From: Bryum argenteum
Taxonomy: Eukaryota > Streptophyta > Bryopsida > Bryales > Bryaceae
Length of the DNA: 64,000 nt
Direction: 5' to 3'
Assembly: GCA_037043015.1 (NCBI GenBank)
Contig: CM073322.1
Location: forward strand, 3,979,601 to 4,043,600
The notes beneath the pieces are model-generated. The model ran no database searches. It had not been told where the DNA came from and was given only the letters and a program-made list of their open reading frames with translations. Shown here in pieces: positions 23,880-35,835 of this stretch; positions within the stretch are counted from its first letter, which is position 1; every line of letters starts with the position of its first letter. The position numbers were made by a program, and so were the translations under genes.

Positions 23880-25690
23880 AAACCACATTTTGGATGGAAT
23901 TGAGGTTTCAACTACAAATTCTAGATTCAAATTCAAATTGAAAGCCAACCCAAAAAAAGAAAAAATTAAAAAAATTAAAAAATAAAGTAAAGTCAAATAA
24001 TTTTAAAAATAAAATAAGAATACAAACTTAAATTCCAACTGTGAATGAATGAGAAAGTTATCTTTCTACAACTACAAGGTTGTTGGATTTCATCTTGAAA
24101 TCATACTTATGCAAAAAAAGGTCCATGAGAAACTAAATTGGATTCACATAATTCACTTGCAATGATAAAACATGCCCCTTGTGTAAAAACCTAGAATCAA
24201 GATTTACCTTCGCTTAAACGCATGGGCCCATTGATCCATACTTTGCGGCATAGATTTGCAATTTTTACCACACAAACAAAACTAAATTTGGGACCCAATA
24301 CAAGTAATTTCATCCAAGAATGAACTCCAGATAAAACTGTTATGGCTCTTCAAAGTTGCCATTAGCCATTTGGCCCACTTCTAATGTTTGCATAACGAGG
24401 CTCTAATGTTAACTTACACATATTCCTTAATCACCTCGGAGGCTCAAACCAAGAATTCAAAGAAATTTACCACTGAAATTGGATTTTTTGCTCAGGAAAC
24501 ACTTCAAACCTACCTCGACGCCAGGAATACTATTTTTTTTTTTCCTAGAATACCTCAAAACATTTGAAAATATGCATCTTGTAAAAAAAATAAAAAATAA
24601 ATTGTTTTTGAAGGGGTTTTTGGCGGTTTTGAGGCCTTCTGATTATAGGGATAAAGAAGTTAGAGATGTAAACATGCCCACATATTTCTATAATATTCAT
24701 TCCATATTCATAAAAATTATGAGGCCATGTTATAATTAATACGCCATACTTGTGAAATGTGGGGTGGGATTGCAGAGTTGGACATTTTTGGTGCACACAC
24801 ATACCATTTGCAAAGATTTAAGAAGATTTAAGAATATATATGTAGCTCGTGCTTAACTTAAGAGCACTTGAGAATGTTAACTTCAACCCGTAAAGCTCCT
24901 TGAGATACAAAATTTGTTTTTGCAATTTGGGGCACCTTAGATGATGGGGTTAAAATTCAAAAGTAATATTTTTGCCCAAATTGTTTTAATGCTCCTTATA
25001 CTGCATAGTGTATGTGATGAAATTCTAATTTTTGAGTCTTTTAGGACAATTCTTGCCTTCTTGGGTTGCAAACCAAAATGGGGCAATTTTAGAAAAACAA
25101 ACTTATTGAATTGATTTCATTTTTGGAAAGTATGTTCATTACTAAATCACTACTTAAGTTCCATTGTGATCCAAGTCAAAAAGTTTACCGCATCTATAAG
25201 GGAAGGTTGGGAAGCCTCTAAAATTCTCAAAACCAATCTTCACAATGCCCAAAAAATACTTGAAGATAAACTATGGATGTTATGATTTTTCAAATGGTAA
25301 ACATCCAACGATCAAGCTTTAGGAGTTAAGTGCCACATTTCCTTCGGGCAATTGGACTTTATGTGACATTTGAGTAAAAAAAAAGGTAGGTTGCTCTAAG
25401 AACCGAATAAAAATATCAATACATCAAACTCTTCTTTTAATTAACATCTGTTAATAAATTTCCCAATTGACCTACACTCTTTGTGATGTGAAATTATTTT
25501 TAAAACATCCAACTATAAGATCTTGCACCTAACACTATTATTGGTTACCCCTTCAAAAATAGACCGTTAGATATTTATCATTTGAGAGATCATAGCATGC
25601 AAAGTTTGTCTTCCAAGTTTTTTTGGGAGTTTTGAAGATTGTTTTTGAATTTTTGGAGGTTGCTACTATAAAATTGCCAAATTGGTGAAT
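23880..25690. repeat. Old segmental duplicate (partner 51350-54400)
   Basis: Blocks in the same order as 51350-54400: TTGGATGGAATTGAGGTTT, the A-rich run, CATCTTGAAATCATACTTATG, GTTATGGCTCTTCAAA, AACACTTCAAA, GAGATGTAAACATG, ATTCATTCCATATTCAT and GGATTGCRGAGTTGGAC. The partner carries the 0.94-kb mariner-like insertion that is absent here. No gene. Confidence 0.65.
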
Positions 25691-25879
25691 TTTCTGACTT
25701 ACGCAAATATATTACTTTCCACCTATTCCTCCGGACTCCCAAATTTGCAAAACCTCATTTCGAGCTTCAAGGAAGGTAAGATGTCAACTGTTAGGTGCAC
25801 AGAGAATCGGAGATAAAGAAATTTCATCGGTTTAAAATCTCTTAGTAGACTAATAATAGGTGGACATAGACTCTGAATA

Positions 25880-27710
25880 AAAAAGTTAAAAGCTTACCGT
25901 ATGTGGATGTGTACCTGGCTGACCCGTCTTCAGTAGGGTAAGTCAGCAAGATAAAATCCCTGCAAGCATATTTTAAGTGCACTGCGCACTTCAGACTCCC
26001 GCAAGTCAATCAAGAATTCAAGATCGTAGATGATATTAGAGTTATCTTTCAGCTTAAAGCATTATCATTTAGCTTAAAGCATTAGAGAACTTTACGATTA
26101 ACTCTTAAAGCCAAAGTTCCAAAGTTCCAAAGACTCATAATTCTCAGCTCTACTAGTAGAATTAATGCAATCTTACCCGTAGGTAGCAATGTAGCACTGA
26201 TCCTTTTCTTTGATGTGTCTCCCACCCTAATAAGTTGTTTGCGATCCGTAACCACGACTATCCCGGTGGAGATAAAGCACAAGCTGGTGGTTTTTACTGA
26301 GCTTCTAAATCTGAAAAATGAAGTATTTAACTAGATCAGCCCGATTTGCAATAGTCCTACTTCTGTATGATGTAGCAATAACATATGATTGAACCCTCAA
26401 AGATGCTACCATCCAGTCGTATTTCATAGAAACTATATAGTATTCATATTTCAAAAGTGAGCATCTGACATGAGACATTTCCATTTGAAAGTCTTCTGGT
26501 TAAAAGTTGTTGTCCACATGTTTCCCACTCAGCATAATCGCAACTTGTCATACGCACTGCGAAGATAGCAACAAGCACTTTCTTAATTGCTAATAGTCAA
26601 CAGGTTCAGCAATCCACGAGTCTAGCTTTCTGTAAGCAACAATCACGCATACATGAAAGAATCAGCATTTCAATATGTATAAAGCTTCAGTTAGTAAGGG
26701 TTCCAAAACTCACCAGGCCGCTTCTTCTTTTGTTGTAGATGCACATCAAACCCATGCCATAAAACAACTTAACTAGTTGACTTTCTGATCAAGAATAAAC
26801 TGCTGAACGACATGATCATTCTGTAACGACATGATCATTCTGTAATCAAAACCCCAAAACCTACGTTACAAGTGTAAGTCTTGTCGCTTTCAGATAACGC
26901 AAGTATTTCAGGAGGGATAATAAGTCCTTACCAAGGTAGACTTGGGCATGGTCATGCCTGCAACAACGACCAATAATCTTAGAGGTATTACACATGCAAC
27001 TAAATGCCTTGAAGGCTGAGTTGATCCTTCCAAGGCACTAATCAACTTAGAGTCTATCACAGACTATACATCAGTATCCATGGAAAAGTATCCGCTGCTT
27101 ATTCTGGCTCGATTTGAAGTAGAGCTATGTTTTTTGCACACAATCTCAAAACAGGAATATGACACTACATGGTCAAGGTTCGGCCCACCTTTACTCCAGT
27201 TGCGGCGGAGTTGGTAATCTCGTAGCAGTCACTCTCGCCATCCGAGGCTTCATGATACTCAAGGTCCATGGTCGACTCACTCATGGTCATCACGGTATTG
27301 ACCATAGTGTTGTTGGTGGCAGAAGGATTGGACCAAACCTCTACCAGGCGGCCATTGGACCAAACCTCTACCAGGCGGCCATGCTTATAGGCTGGATTCA
27401 AGCTCGTAGTAGAGTCGGCCAGATTAGTGATATAAGCTCGTAGCAAGTCGGTCAGGGTTAGTGAGATAAGGTGCTACAGGGGTAGCACCAGTTTTCCAAG
27501 CAGCCGATGTAGTGATGGGACCGACAGGGACTCCGGGTAGGGTTGGTGCTGAACGCACGATATGTAATACTCAGAATCATTACGACCTCTGGCGTCGTAG
27601 AATCGAAGGCCCCTAGCCGCCACGGAAAGCGGTGAACGGTCGGGAGCATGGAATGGCCTTGCTGATAGAGAAAACCTTGTCGTGCATGCGTCGTGATTCA
27701 GAACCATTGC
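25880..27710 (-). pseudogene. AP2-like copy D with exon 2 deleted
   Basis: Exon 1 (27701 to about 27180) keeps [18 protein letters not shown] and two in-frame copies of a 27-bp unit (27333-27386). Exon 2, which in the intact gene carries [18 protein letters not shown], is missing: introns flanking it are fused near 27090-27130. Micro-exons 3 and 4 (about 26940 and 26715) are preserved with splice sites. Exon 5 (about 26550) has a frameshift, exon 6 (about 26290-26175) has two in-frame stops, and exon 7 (about 25960) is still open. Exons 8-10 are absent. A clear pseudogene by exon loss and point mutation. Confidence 0.85.
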
Positions 27711-28079
27711 TGCCTGCGTCGTGATTCAGTGTCTGTCAAGCGTACCGATAGCACTGAAACTTCAAAGACCCCTAAGCACAAAAAACCCTGAGCGTCTTAC
27801 ACGAACGAAACGGCAAGAAAAATTCAACTGGTCAGATACGCAACGTGCGCAACAAGAACTTCCACCACAGAGCGAGAACCGAGAACCGGTGCCGGGGCAC
27901 GTAGAGTTCGGTTTTGATCTCCAGCCGATCTCACAGAATTCCCTCGGAAAAGGAAAGGAGCAAGAGTGGGGGAAGAGTCGGAGAGGAGGGGCTACCCTGC
28001 AGTCCAAGCAAGTGAATTGGGAGCAGCAATCGAAGGCAATTGAGGTGTGATGAAGGTCCTAGAGAGAGGCAGATCGAGG

Positions 28080-28350
28080 TAGGATTTTGTTTCGATCATG
28101 GCGTGCAGGTCTACCCGACCCTCCATCGACCACAGCGGGGTTGGCCTTAATTTGCTCGTTGACAGCGGCTGTGAACAGTACGTGGGATGATGCGACCCTG
28201 CCTCAACAGGCTTAGATCCCCCTCTCCTGCCCCACGGCCCCATGGCCTGCCGCTTGAGTGTAACTCAATCATTCATTCAAGTGTGTATTGAATTATGAAC
28301 AAAGTGGTGTCTATTTTACCGATACGAGGTCGATCAGCTATTCGGTTTGG
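28080..28350 (-). promoter_or_regulatory. AP2-cluster upstream block, copy 3
   Basis: This is the upstream block of copy D: CCCTCCATCGACCACAGC, TTGACAGCGGCTGTGAACAG, GGCCCCATGGCC, TGTAACTCAATCATTCA and TTTTACCGATACGAGGTCG. It is followed to the right by partial TTAA-family sequence (GGTGAAAAGTGCCAAAAAAT). Confidence 0.6.
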
Positions 28351-29320
28351 AAGGAATATGTATCTTCATTGTTCTCGTATGTGAAATTTTAGTGTGGAAA
28401 TTCTACCAACAAATGAGTTGCAATGTAAAATTTACGAGCTAGAATGTTGTTCACCTCTCATCTCCTTTACAAACTTGCACAAAAAAAATAAAAAAATAAA
28501 AAGTAATTTGCTCTTGTAGTAGCATAGCAATGGTGAAAAGTGCCAAAAAATTACAAGGGAAAATATTAAGCATATAAGCCTCCTTAAATCGTATAATCAG
28601 AATTATAGTGGTTGGCCCTCAGTTGCAAGAACATACTTATAAAATAATCACCCCAATACTCCAAATATGTGGTCTAAGTGATTGAGCAAGATTATCCCGG
28701 AGAAGCATTAAATCCAAAATGATTTTATTATTTATTATTTTTTATTATTTTTTTATTTATTTATTTTATTTATTTTTAAAAATCTCATAACTTCTTTCTG
28801 TACACTTTAGAGTTTTTATGAAGCCAGGGTCCAATTTTTATAAATCAAGCTTATTATTATGACTTTAAACCTAGAGCTTTTCTTAGGCACAAGAGTATAG
28901 GCCAACAAGTTCTGCTCTGCACTTGAGGATTCGCGCACGAGTTCCTACTGAGTAAGATAAGTAAAAACATTGAGCAGAAATGCTTCCAACCTTATTCCAC
29001 CACCCTTAGACGGGGGCAATGGTGCATGGTAGCTACCACGGAGGCAACCTAGAATCCGGGGAGAGACATTTTTGATGATTTTGAATTTAGAAATGAGATC
29101 TCCGGCCCCAAATTACTCTAAGGGCATACTCCTTAGAAATTTGAACCAATACATTAAAAACTAGGGGGCTCTTTAACCCCTCCCACTGCTCCTTGGTAGG
29201 TGCTACAAACGCTTACCCCTCACATGGGTGTACACTCAAAGAACACTCATGAAAATCACCTTATCAATTAATACTCTTTTTTCTTTATCTTTTCAAAATA
29301 CTCTAAAGCTTCGTTGCAAA
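28351..29320. other. AT-rich sequence with A/T low-complexity tract
   Basis: Contains a TTATTTATTT-type tract at about 28720-28785 and decayed repeat sequence. No gene seen. Confidence 0.45.
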
Positions 29321-30192
29321 TGAATGCTCATGCCAAGTAAAACTTAGAAATCCATCACAAATAAGTACAATAAGGATGGCATATAAAACACTCTATTAAT
29401 AAATGATTGTCACCCAAAATGATTCATGGAAATTTCCTCACACACAAGAACTCAAAGAAAAAACTACAACCCCATCATAATGGCACTATTCGAACGCCAA
29501 AATAACACATTTCTGGGGTGTTCAAAACGTAGATTTCTTACAATTTATGACCTATGAAATGCAATGAGGGGCAAATATTTCTCAACAGGACCAAAAAAAC
29601 ATTCGGATGTTCTTGAACGGTGGTTGAAAAGTATTTGTCTTCAACTAAATATTTTTCGGCGGGCATTCAAAACCGCAATGTTTTTGAAGTGTGCTTGAGA
29701 AATTTTTGCCCTCACTACCTCTTAAAGGTCAAAACTGTCAAAAATGTGTAAAGATAAAAGCACACGAGGGTGGAACAATCAGAGCCTAGCAAAATACTCT
29801 AAATTAAAGTACTCATAGTCAAACTTCACAGCTTTTCTCATATAATTGATTATTTTGGATATAAATATAAGTGTAAATTATGTTCTAAAGATAATTTCTA
29901 AGGTAGATTTTGGGGTTGAAGTATTTTACACAAATTTACTAACATATTCAACTTCCATAGTATAATTATATACGAATCTATTCCGTTTATTAGGGGATAA
30001 AAATACATTGATGTACTTTTGATCTCATTGCAATGACCTTGTAATGTCATATTTCTCGTTAGCTATTGCTCAGTTCATAATCTGAAACTTAAGCACCTAA
30101 TGTCGTTATCTTAATATGGTTAATACAATCAAGAATTACTCGAAATTGTTGATTTTTAACTAAAATTCACCATGAAGATCATATTTGTTATA

Positions 30193-30384
30193 CAGTGGTA
30201 CTTGGATAAGATCAACCTCGTTAAGATCAACATCTAGTTAAGAACGTTTTCCATGTCCCTTTTGGTCCAAAGAGGAAAGAGGCATTGTTTCGTTATGGGG
30301 CCAAAGATGCATTGTTTCGTCAACGCTTGGATAAGATCAACGTTTTTGTCTGTCCGAAAACGTTTATTTAACCAAGGACCATTG
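30193..30384. mobile_element. Tc1/mariner (pogo-like) MITE
   Basis: Starts CAGTGGTACTTGGATAAGAT and ends ACCAAGGACCATTG, imperfect inverted termini of about 14 bp, flanked on both sides by TA (30191-30192 and 30385-30386). Internal GATAAGATCAAC repeats. It is missing from the partner duplication near 62585. 192 bp, non-coding. Confidence 0.65.
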
Positions 30385-30815
30385 TATTGAGACAATATGC
30401 ACACTTTGAGACTTTGAGGATAAATAAGGTCTATTGGTTTGATCTCCGGGTCGGGGATAAAACTTGATGCAACCTTTGGGCAATGAAATTTTTTTATGTA
30501 AATTGATATGTGAGAGCCTCAAATTATCAAAAAGATTTAATATTGAACAGGTAGAATATAGTTTCCTTTGGGTCGAGGATAAAATATGAGACTCCAAATT
30601 GACTCAACGTAACCCAAATGTCATGTACAAATAATTTATGTGACATTATACCTAAATTGACCATGAATATTTTAAAGAACGTGATATTATCTATGATGTA
30701 GCAACACACCATCTATGCGCATGTAATATGCTGATTCTAAACCTTGGATTATTAGAGAACAATTTTCATTCCTCCTAGAAATTTAGAATTTTTCACAAAA
30801 TGTGACAGTACTTAA

Positions 30816-31077
30816 CCCCTAAACGACCACGGCCACTGATTCGGTTTTTACCGTCAAGGCAAAATAATGTATTACAATCAAATTCAAATGTTACGATCTC
30901 ACATCTAGTGATGATCCAACGGTTGAAAAGTTTCACACTACTACCTATGGTAGTCTACTTCAAGATCCTACGGTTGAAATTATCAAAAATTTCCAAAAAA
31001 AATTGGACGTACCCCCATTAGTACATAGTGGTTAGTGTTGGGATTTCAAGCTCCCAAACATCGTGGATTTTTAGGGG
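30816..31077. mobile_element. TTAA-flanked element, 262 bp
   Basis: Starts CCCCTAAACGACCACGG and ends CGTGGATTTTTAGGGG, with TTAA on both sides (30812-30815 and 31078-31081). The partner duplication at about 63711-63725 reads GACAGTACTAAAAACATAAC with no insert, an apparent empty site. Contains two copies of the phrase CC(A/T)ACGGTTGAAA. Confidence 0.75.
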
Positions 31078-31438
31078 TTAAAACATAACAAAGTACTCTA
31101 GATATTATGATTTTATAAGCATAAAACGAACTTAACAGAATCAAGGTTACAAGCGTATATCAGAGGTAAATAATTCGATTGTTTGTCCACCTCGATTCTC
31201 CTATACATTGCTCAAGATAGCTTCTTAATTATACTGTAAATAAATGTACTTGCCATATTTTCCCTTGTGGAAGCTCGGCAACCGTAATTTGTTGATTGAT
31301 TGGGCAGCCATACTATCTAGGGAATAAAATTTAAGGGTTATCGCCCTCATTTTAGAGTCAAGCCCTTTGCATCTCCTTCAAACAAATTGCAACCCTTCAA
31401 AACGAAGGGGTAATATTCTATAGACATGATTCATTTAA

Positions 31439-31698
31439 CCCCTAAAGATCCACGATGTTTTGGGAGCTTGAAATCCCAACACTGACCAGTATGTACTAAT
31501 GGGGGTACGTCCAATATTTTGGAAATTTTTGATAACTTCAACCGTAGGATCTTGAAGTAGACTACCATAGGTAGTAGTGTGAAAATTTTCAACCGTTGGA
31601 TCATCATTGAATGTGAGATCATAACATTTGAAGTTGACTATAAACTTTTTTTGGCCTTGACCGTAAAAGCCAAATCGGTGGCTATGGTCGTTTAAGGG
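31439..31698. mobile_element. TTAA-flanked element, 260 bp, inverted copy
   Basis: Near-identical inverted copy of 30816-31077, starting CCCCTAAAGATCCACGATG and ending GGTCGTTTAAGGG, with TTAA at 31435-31438 and 31699-31702. The two copies are 361 bp apart and could fold into a hairpin with a stem of about 260 bp. Confidence 0.75.
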
Positions 31699-31702
31699 TT
31701 AA

Positions 31703-34700
31703 GTGATTTAACTACTTCTGGACTGGAAGCAGTCCAGAAGTAAAGCAACACAAGATCTCTCTACACTCATGTGAGTAAGATACAATGTGAACATGAAATT
31801 GTGAATTGGGAATCTTTGGATACTCACATCCCCGATGTAAATTTTCAATTGGTGTATTGGTTATTCCACGAAATTGTAATTTCCAAACTCTGCTTCAGTC
31901 CATAATTCGTGAATGACTCTGGACTAAGTTAATTGTGGCATAAACCCTTCAAAATGAAAGGCAAACAAATTCAACCGGGCCCTAATAAAAATACATTGTG
32001 TTATGCTAAATGGTTGATTCTTGATTTTTTGAAAAATTTGTTGAAGGTCTAGTGATATCTTCAAAAACCTGCGAGAGCCCACCTATTATATTGGAAACCA
32101 ATCAATGATGGTGGCATGAAGCTGGCGGCGTAGGTTGTGGATGTACACAACAACCATGTTGTATGCATTCTTTTTAAATTATCCTCTTTTTTCCAAAAGG
32201 GGTACTCCATAGTAGTTGGAATCATTTTTATTTATTTTGGAAACCACTTAGAATTTATCTTCTCTGGGAAAATCTTGTGCTTCTCGCCTTGCAATAAAAT
32301 ATATGATCTTCGATTCTTATATAAGAGTGAATGCCATTTGGTTGTGAGTTTCTACCATGTTTCTTATAGTGCTCCTTAGCCCTAGTCTTTATTGAGAAGG
32401 TCTTGTACACTAAATCTTAAGAATGCAATTCTTATTCAATTGCAAATACTATAGAAAATAAAATAAAATTTGTTCTTTCATTTGTGCAAATTCATCCCTA
32501 TGTAAAAAAAATCTACAATATGTGTTGTTTGTCTGTCCTTAGCAATCCAACCATGGATGGTCATGGTCATCATCATTTGGTCATGTATACACGACATGAA
32601 ATCAAAAAATAAAGATGGAAATTGGAAACAGGAGTTGGAGGAGGGGGAACCCGAAACAAAGAATGGAAATTGGAACATGAGTTGGAGGATGGAGAACCCA
32701 TAATAGGAAGAGTTGATGGAGAAATAGGAGCAAGAAAACAAAGGACAGAAACGGGAGCCATGCTATTATTTTTAAGAGCACCGAGAACCAAGAGCAAGAG
32801 AACATGGGAGAAAGGATAATCTTAAAAAGCACGAGACAAGAAATTACCCCATTGAGATGACATGGACCTTACTAATGATTATAATTTCAAGTTGGTTTAC
32901 TTTTTGTGTTTACAGAGCTATGAGGGAAAGTCCTCATGAGTAACTTTTTGATTGCTCTTAGTCTAAAAATAGTTAAATATTGCATAAAGGTTTTCCACTT
33001 GAATTGATCAATTAATGCAATATGATTTTGAATTTGATTTTTGGTTCATTAGGGACCCTAGGTCCTACCAAAGAGTTTATATGATCTCACAATATATAAG
33101 CTTGAAAAGTCTTCTCCAACCATGTCCATTTGTTTCCAATTTGCCTTTTGAATACTTCGTAACTTTCTCTAAGTACGAGAATATAAATTACATCTACTTT
33201 TCTCTAAGTACGAGAATATAAATTACATCTAATATAAATTACATCTACTTTTCTTCCAATGTTTTGGCAATTCCAACTCATACATTTATAGAAGGCAATG
33301 GGGATTCTAGACACTAAGTTTAATGAAGGTTGTCTTAAGGCTTTATGTGGAAACTAGCACAAGCATCACCACTAGCTAGCGGGATATGAAATATATAAGC
33401 CCAACTATTGGACCTCGAGTCATTGACAACAAGTTTTGCTTGAGGAAGTTTTGGTCAAGTAGACCAAAAGAGAAGAAGTTTATAAGTGTTGGAAACCTCG
33501 ATTTAGATTTTTTACATGTTTTTAAGATTTTGATTTCACCTTTTGATGTTTGTACAGATATAGAAACATCAAACTTTTAGAGAATAATTCAATAAGTATG
33601 TGAATGGACAAATTTGAATTATACTTTCATATTGAAGGGCAAAGTTTCAAGTGACCCTTTCCCATAATAATCGCGTGATCCTTCACATTTACTCACCAAT
33701 AACATGGCTAGTTTTTTTTTTACTTATTTTGAACCAAATAATGAATTAATCATTTGAGAGATACATCAAGAACCAAGGCAAAAGGCCAAAGGGAGGAATT
33801 TTTTTGTATTTTCTACAATCTATAATTATGGAGGTTTGGTTACTACTAAGTGAACTCACATCAACAATCTAGAAAGACTTAATATCCCAACAACCAGAGA
33901 AGTTAGCCTTTTAGACATGAAACCAAAGTATCTCAATAGCTCACAATCAAAGGATAGTCACCAATACGGCAATACTAATAGTGGGGCTTGCCTCACTAAC
34001 TCAAGGTGCCCAACTTGAGTTGAACAGTTAGCTAACTGCAACCTTTCTTCTCGACCTTTCTTCTCGACGACTCAACCAAGGCATTTAATAGCAACAACAT
34101 GACCAATTCGAAGGAGCAATAATAGAAATTTTGGCAAAATGGTATATGTACAATAAGTAAAAAATACCTCCTTGGCCATCGATTCTTGGTTTTAACCCAA
34201 AAGAGGCTGTGAAATCCTCCCCTCACTAACCGACCCCTCACGGGCACGGCTCCAAAAAACCAAAGATGCATGTAGGTCTCTTGTTCCCTATACATAATTC
34301 CTTGTGGATATTAGGTAATTTGCATGTTATATTATACAAATTAAACTCGCATGTTCGTAGAATAGGCAGGGCATGCACATTGTCAACCTCTCATCATCAT
34401 TTCATTGCATGATGCACTACAATGCGCCGACTCATCTGAACAAGCACCAACTCTGCATTCTTCATGCTTTTGTGCTCGCTCATTTGATCAAACACCTGCT
34501 AGGCATTATTCTACCCTTGACGTACATGGTGACAAGATCTGGGCTCTTTGTAGATAAAGGTCCAAATGGTAACTAGACAACACCAGGTGAAGAAGATGAT
34601 ACTATATATCAAAACAAGTTCAAGAACTATGTGTATTTTATTTCATGATCTCTATATGGAGAAGAGTACGATTGATTCTTGTCTCTATTCTGACAATCTA

Positions 34701-35835
34701 TACATGCATGGTCATGGTCATGGTCATGATCATCATCGTTTGGTCAAGTATACATGACATGAAGGGTTTTAAAGATTTTGAAGAGTCTCCATAAGTGGCC
34801 TTTCATTGTTACAAGTTAAGAGTTGATTGAATCTCAAAAATATAATAAGGAGTCAAAGGGACAAGGAATAGGAATCATGAAAATGAGCACAGAGGAGTGA
34901 ACACGAGATCAAGGGAACATCGGAGGGGAACTAGGAACCGGGAACATGAGATGGAAATCACGGATCGAAGCCACGGGAGCCATCTTCTTCAAATATAGGT
35001 AATAGTAAGGCAGTAAGCGAGAGGAGCCATCTTCTTGCAAAATAGTGGAGTGGAAGAGTGTAACTTTGTAGCTATTTGCTTCTTTGCACGAAATAGCACA
35101 CATTGCAATTCTGTACTATTAATTTTGCTCCTTGGAGAAAGAGCTCAGCCTAAGGCAATGTATCAATGCACATGAGAATATATGTTGCATTCAAACCAAT
35201 CAATGTGTGGGTTGAGCTCATTCCAAAAAATGAAAAACAACTAGGAAAGACTCATTTACTCTCGAAAACAAAAAAGTAGCAGGGGTGAATTCAAGAAAAT
35301 ATTACGTAACTTGGTCGAGCTCAGGTTGGACAAAAAAGTAACTGGGTTGATCTCATTCTTGAAAATAGAAGGTATAACTGCTGTAATTCTTGATTGCCTT
35401 TCTACAAATGCCTGATCGTGCTGTTAAGTTTGTTATTTTATATATTTCAAAGCAACCATGTTTCAGGATTCCTCATACTCTAAGAGGTATTCTCTCACAA
35501 AGTTTACAAATGTAGTCTGGGTATGTTGAAATCTATCTAGATAAAATCGTATAATTTACTCAAAACATGCCCAACATCAATAAAAACATAGCAACTTCAA
35601 ATATTCACAAACTTTTAATATACATTATTTCAATTCACCTTTTATTTCAAGTAGGTCCAAAGAACGCGGGTTCTACAAACTAGTACCCCATACTTAGCAT
35701 GCAATTGAATGCATCTGAACTAGTTATGCGCATGAAGCCTGATGGATAATATACTAATATTGGATCATGGTGCTCCGCAAGTAATACTTGTCGTCTAATC
35801 CTGACACTCGGCGAGTCTTTAGCAGGTCGTAGCGG
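31703..35835. other. AT-rich sequence, no gene recognised
   Basis: Includes a local tandem duplication of CTCTAAGTACGAGAATATAA at about 33166-33240. Two related patches at about 32550-32830 and 34690-35000 share GGTCATGGTCAT, ATCATCRTTTGGTCA and GTATACAYGACATGAA. Open frames are short, hydrophobic or low-complexity and are not called. Confidence 0.45.

Larger units (their letters stand above)
29330..31340. repeat. Segmental duplicate (partner 61790-64000)
   Basis: Shares a long colinear series of blocks with 61790-64000, for example TTCTGGGGTGTTCAAAA, CAATGAGGGGCAAATATTTC, CAAAACCGCAA..TTTTTGAAGTGTG, GAACGTGATATTATCTATRAT, AGCAACACACCATCTA, TTCACAAAATGTGACAGTAC and CCCTTGTGG.AGCTCG. The two copies differ by transposon insertions that serve as natural empty-site controls. 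No gene. Confidence 0.8.

Noticed and set aside
30816-31698. One single element with 260-bp terminal inverted repeats
   Set aside because: The left part alone matches an empty site in the partner duplication, so the two halves are more simply two separate insertions.
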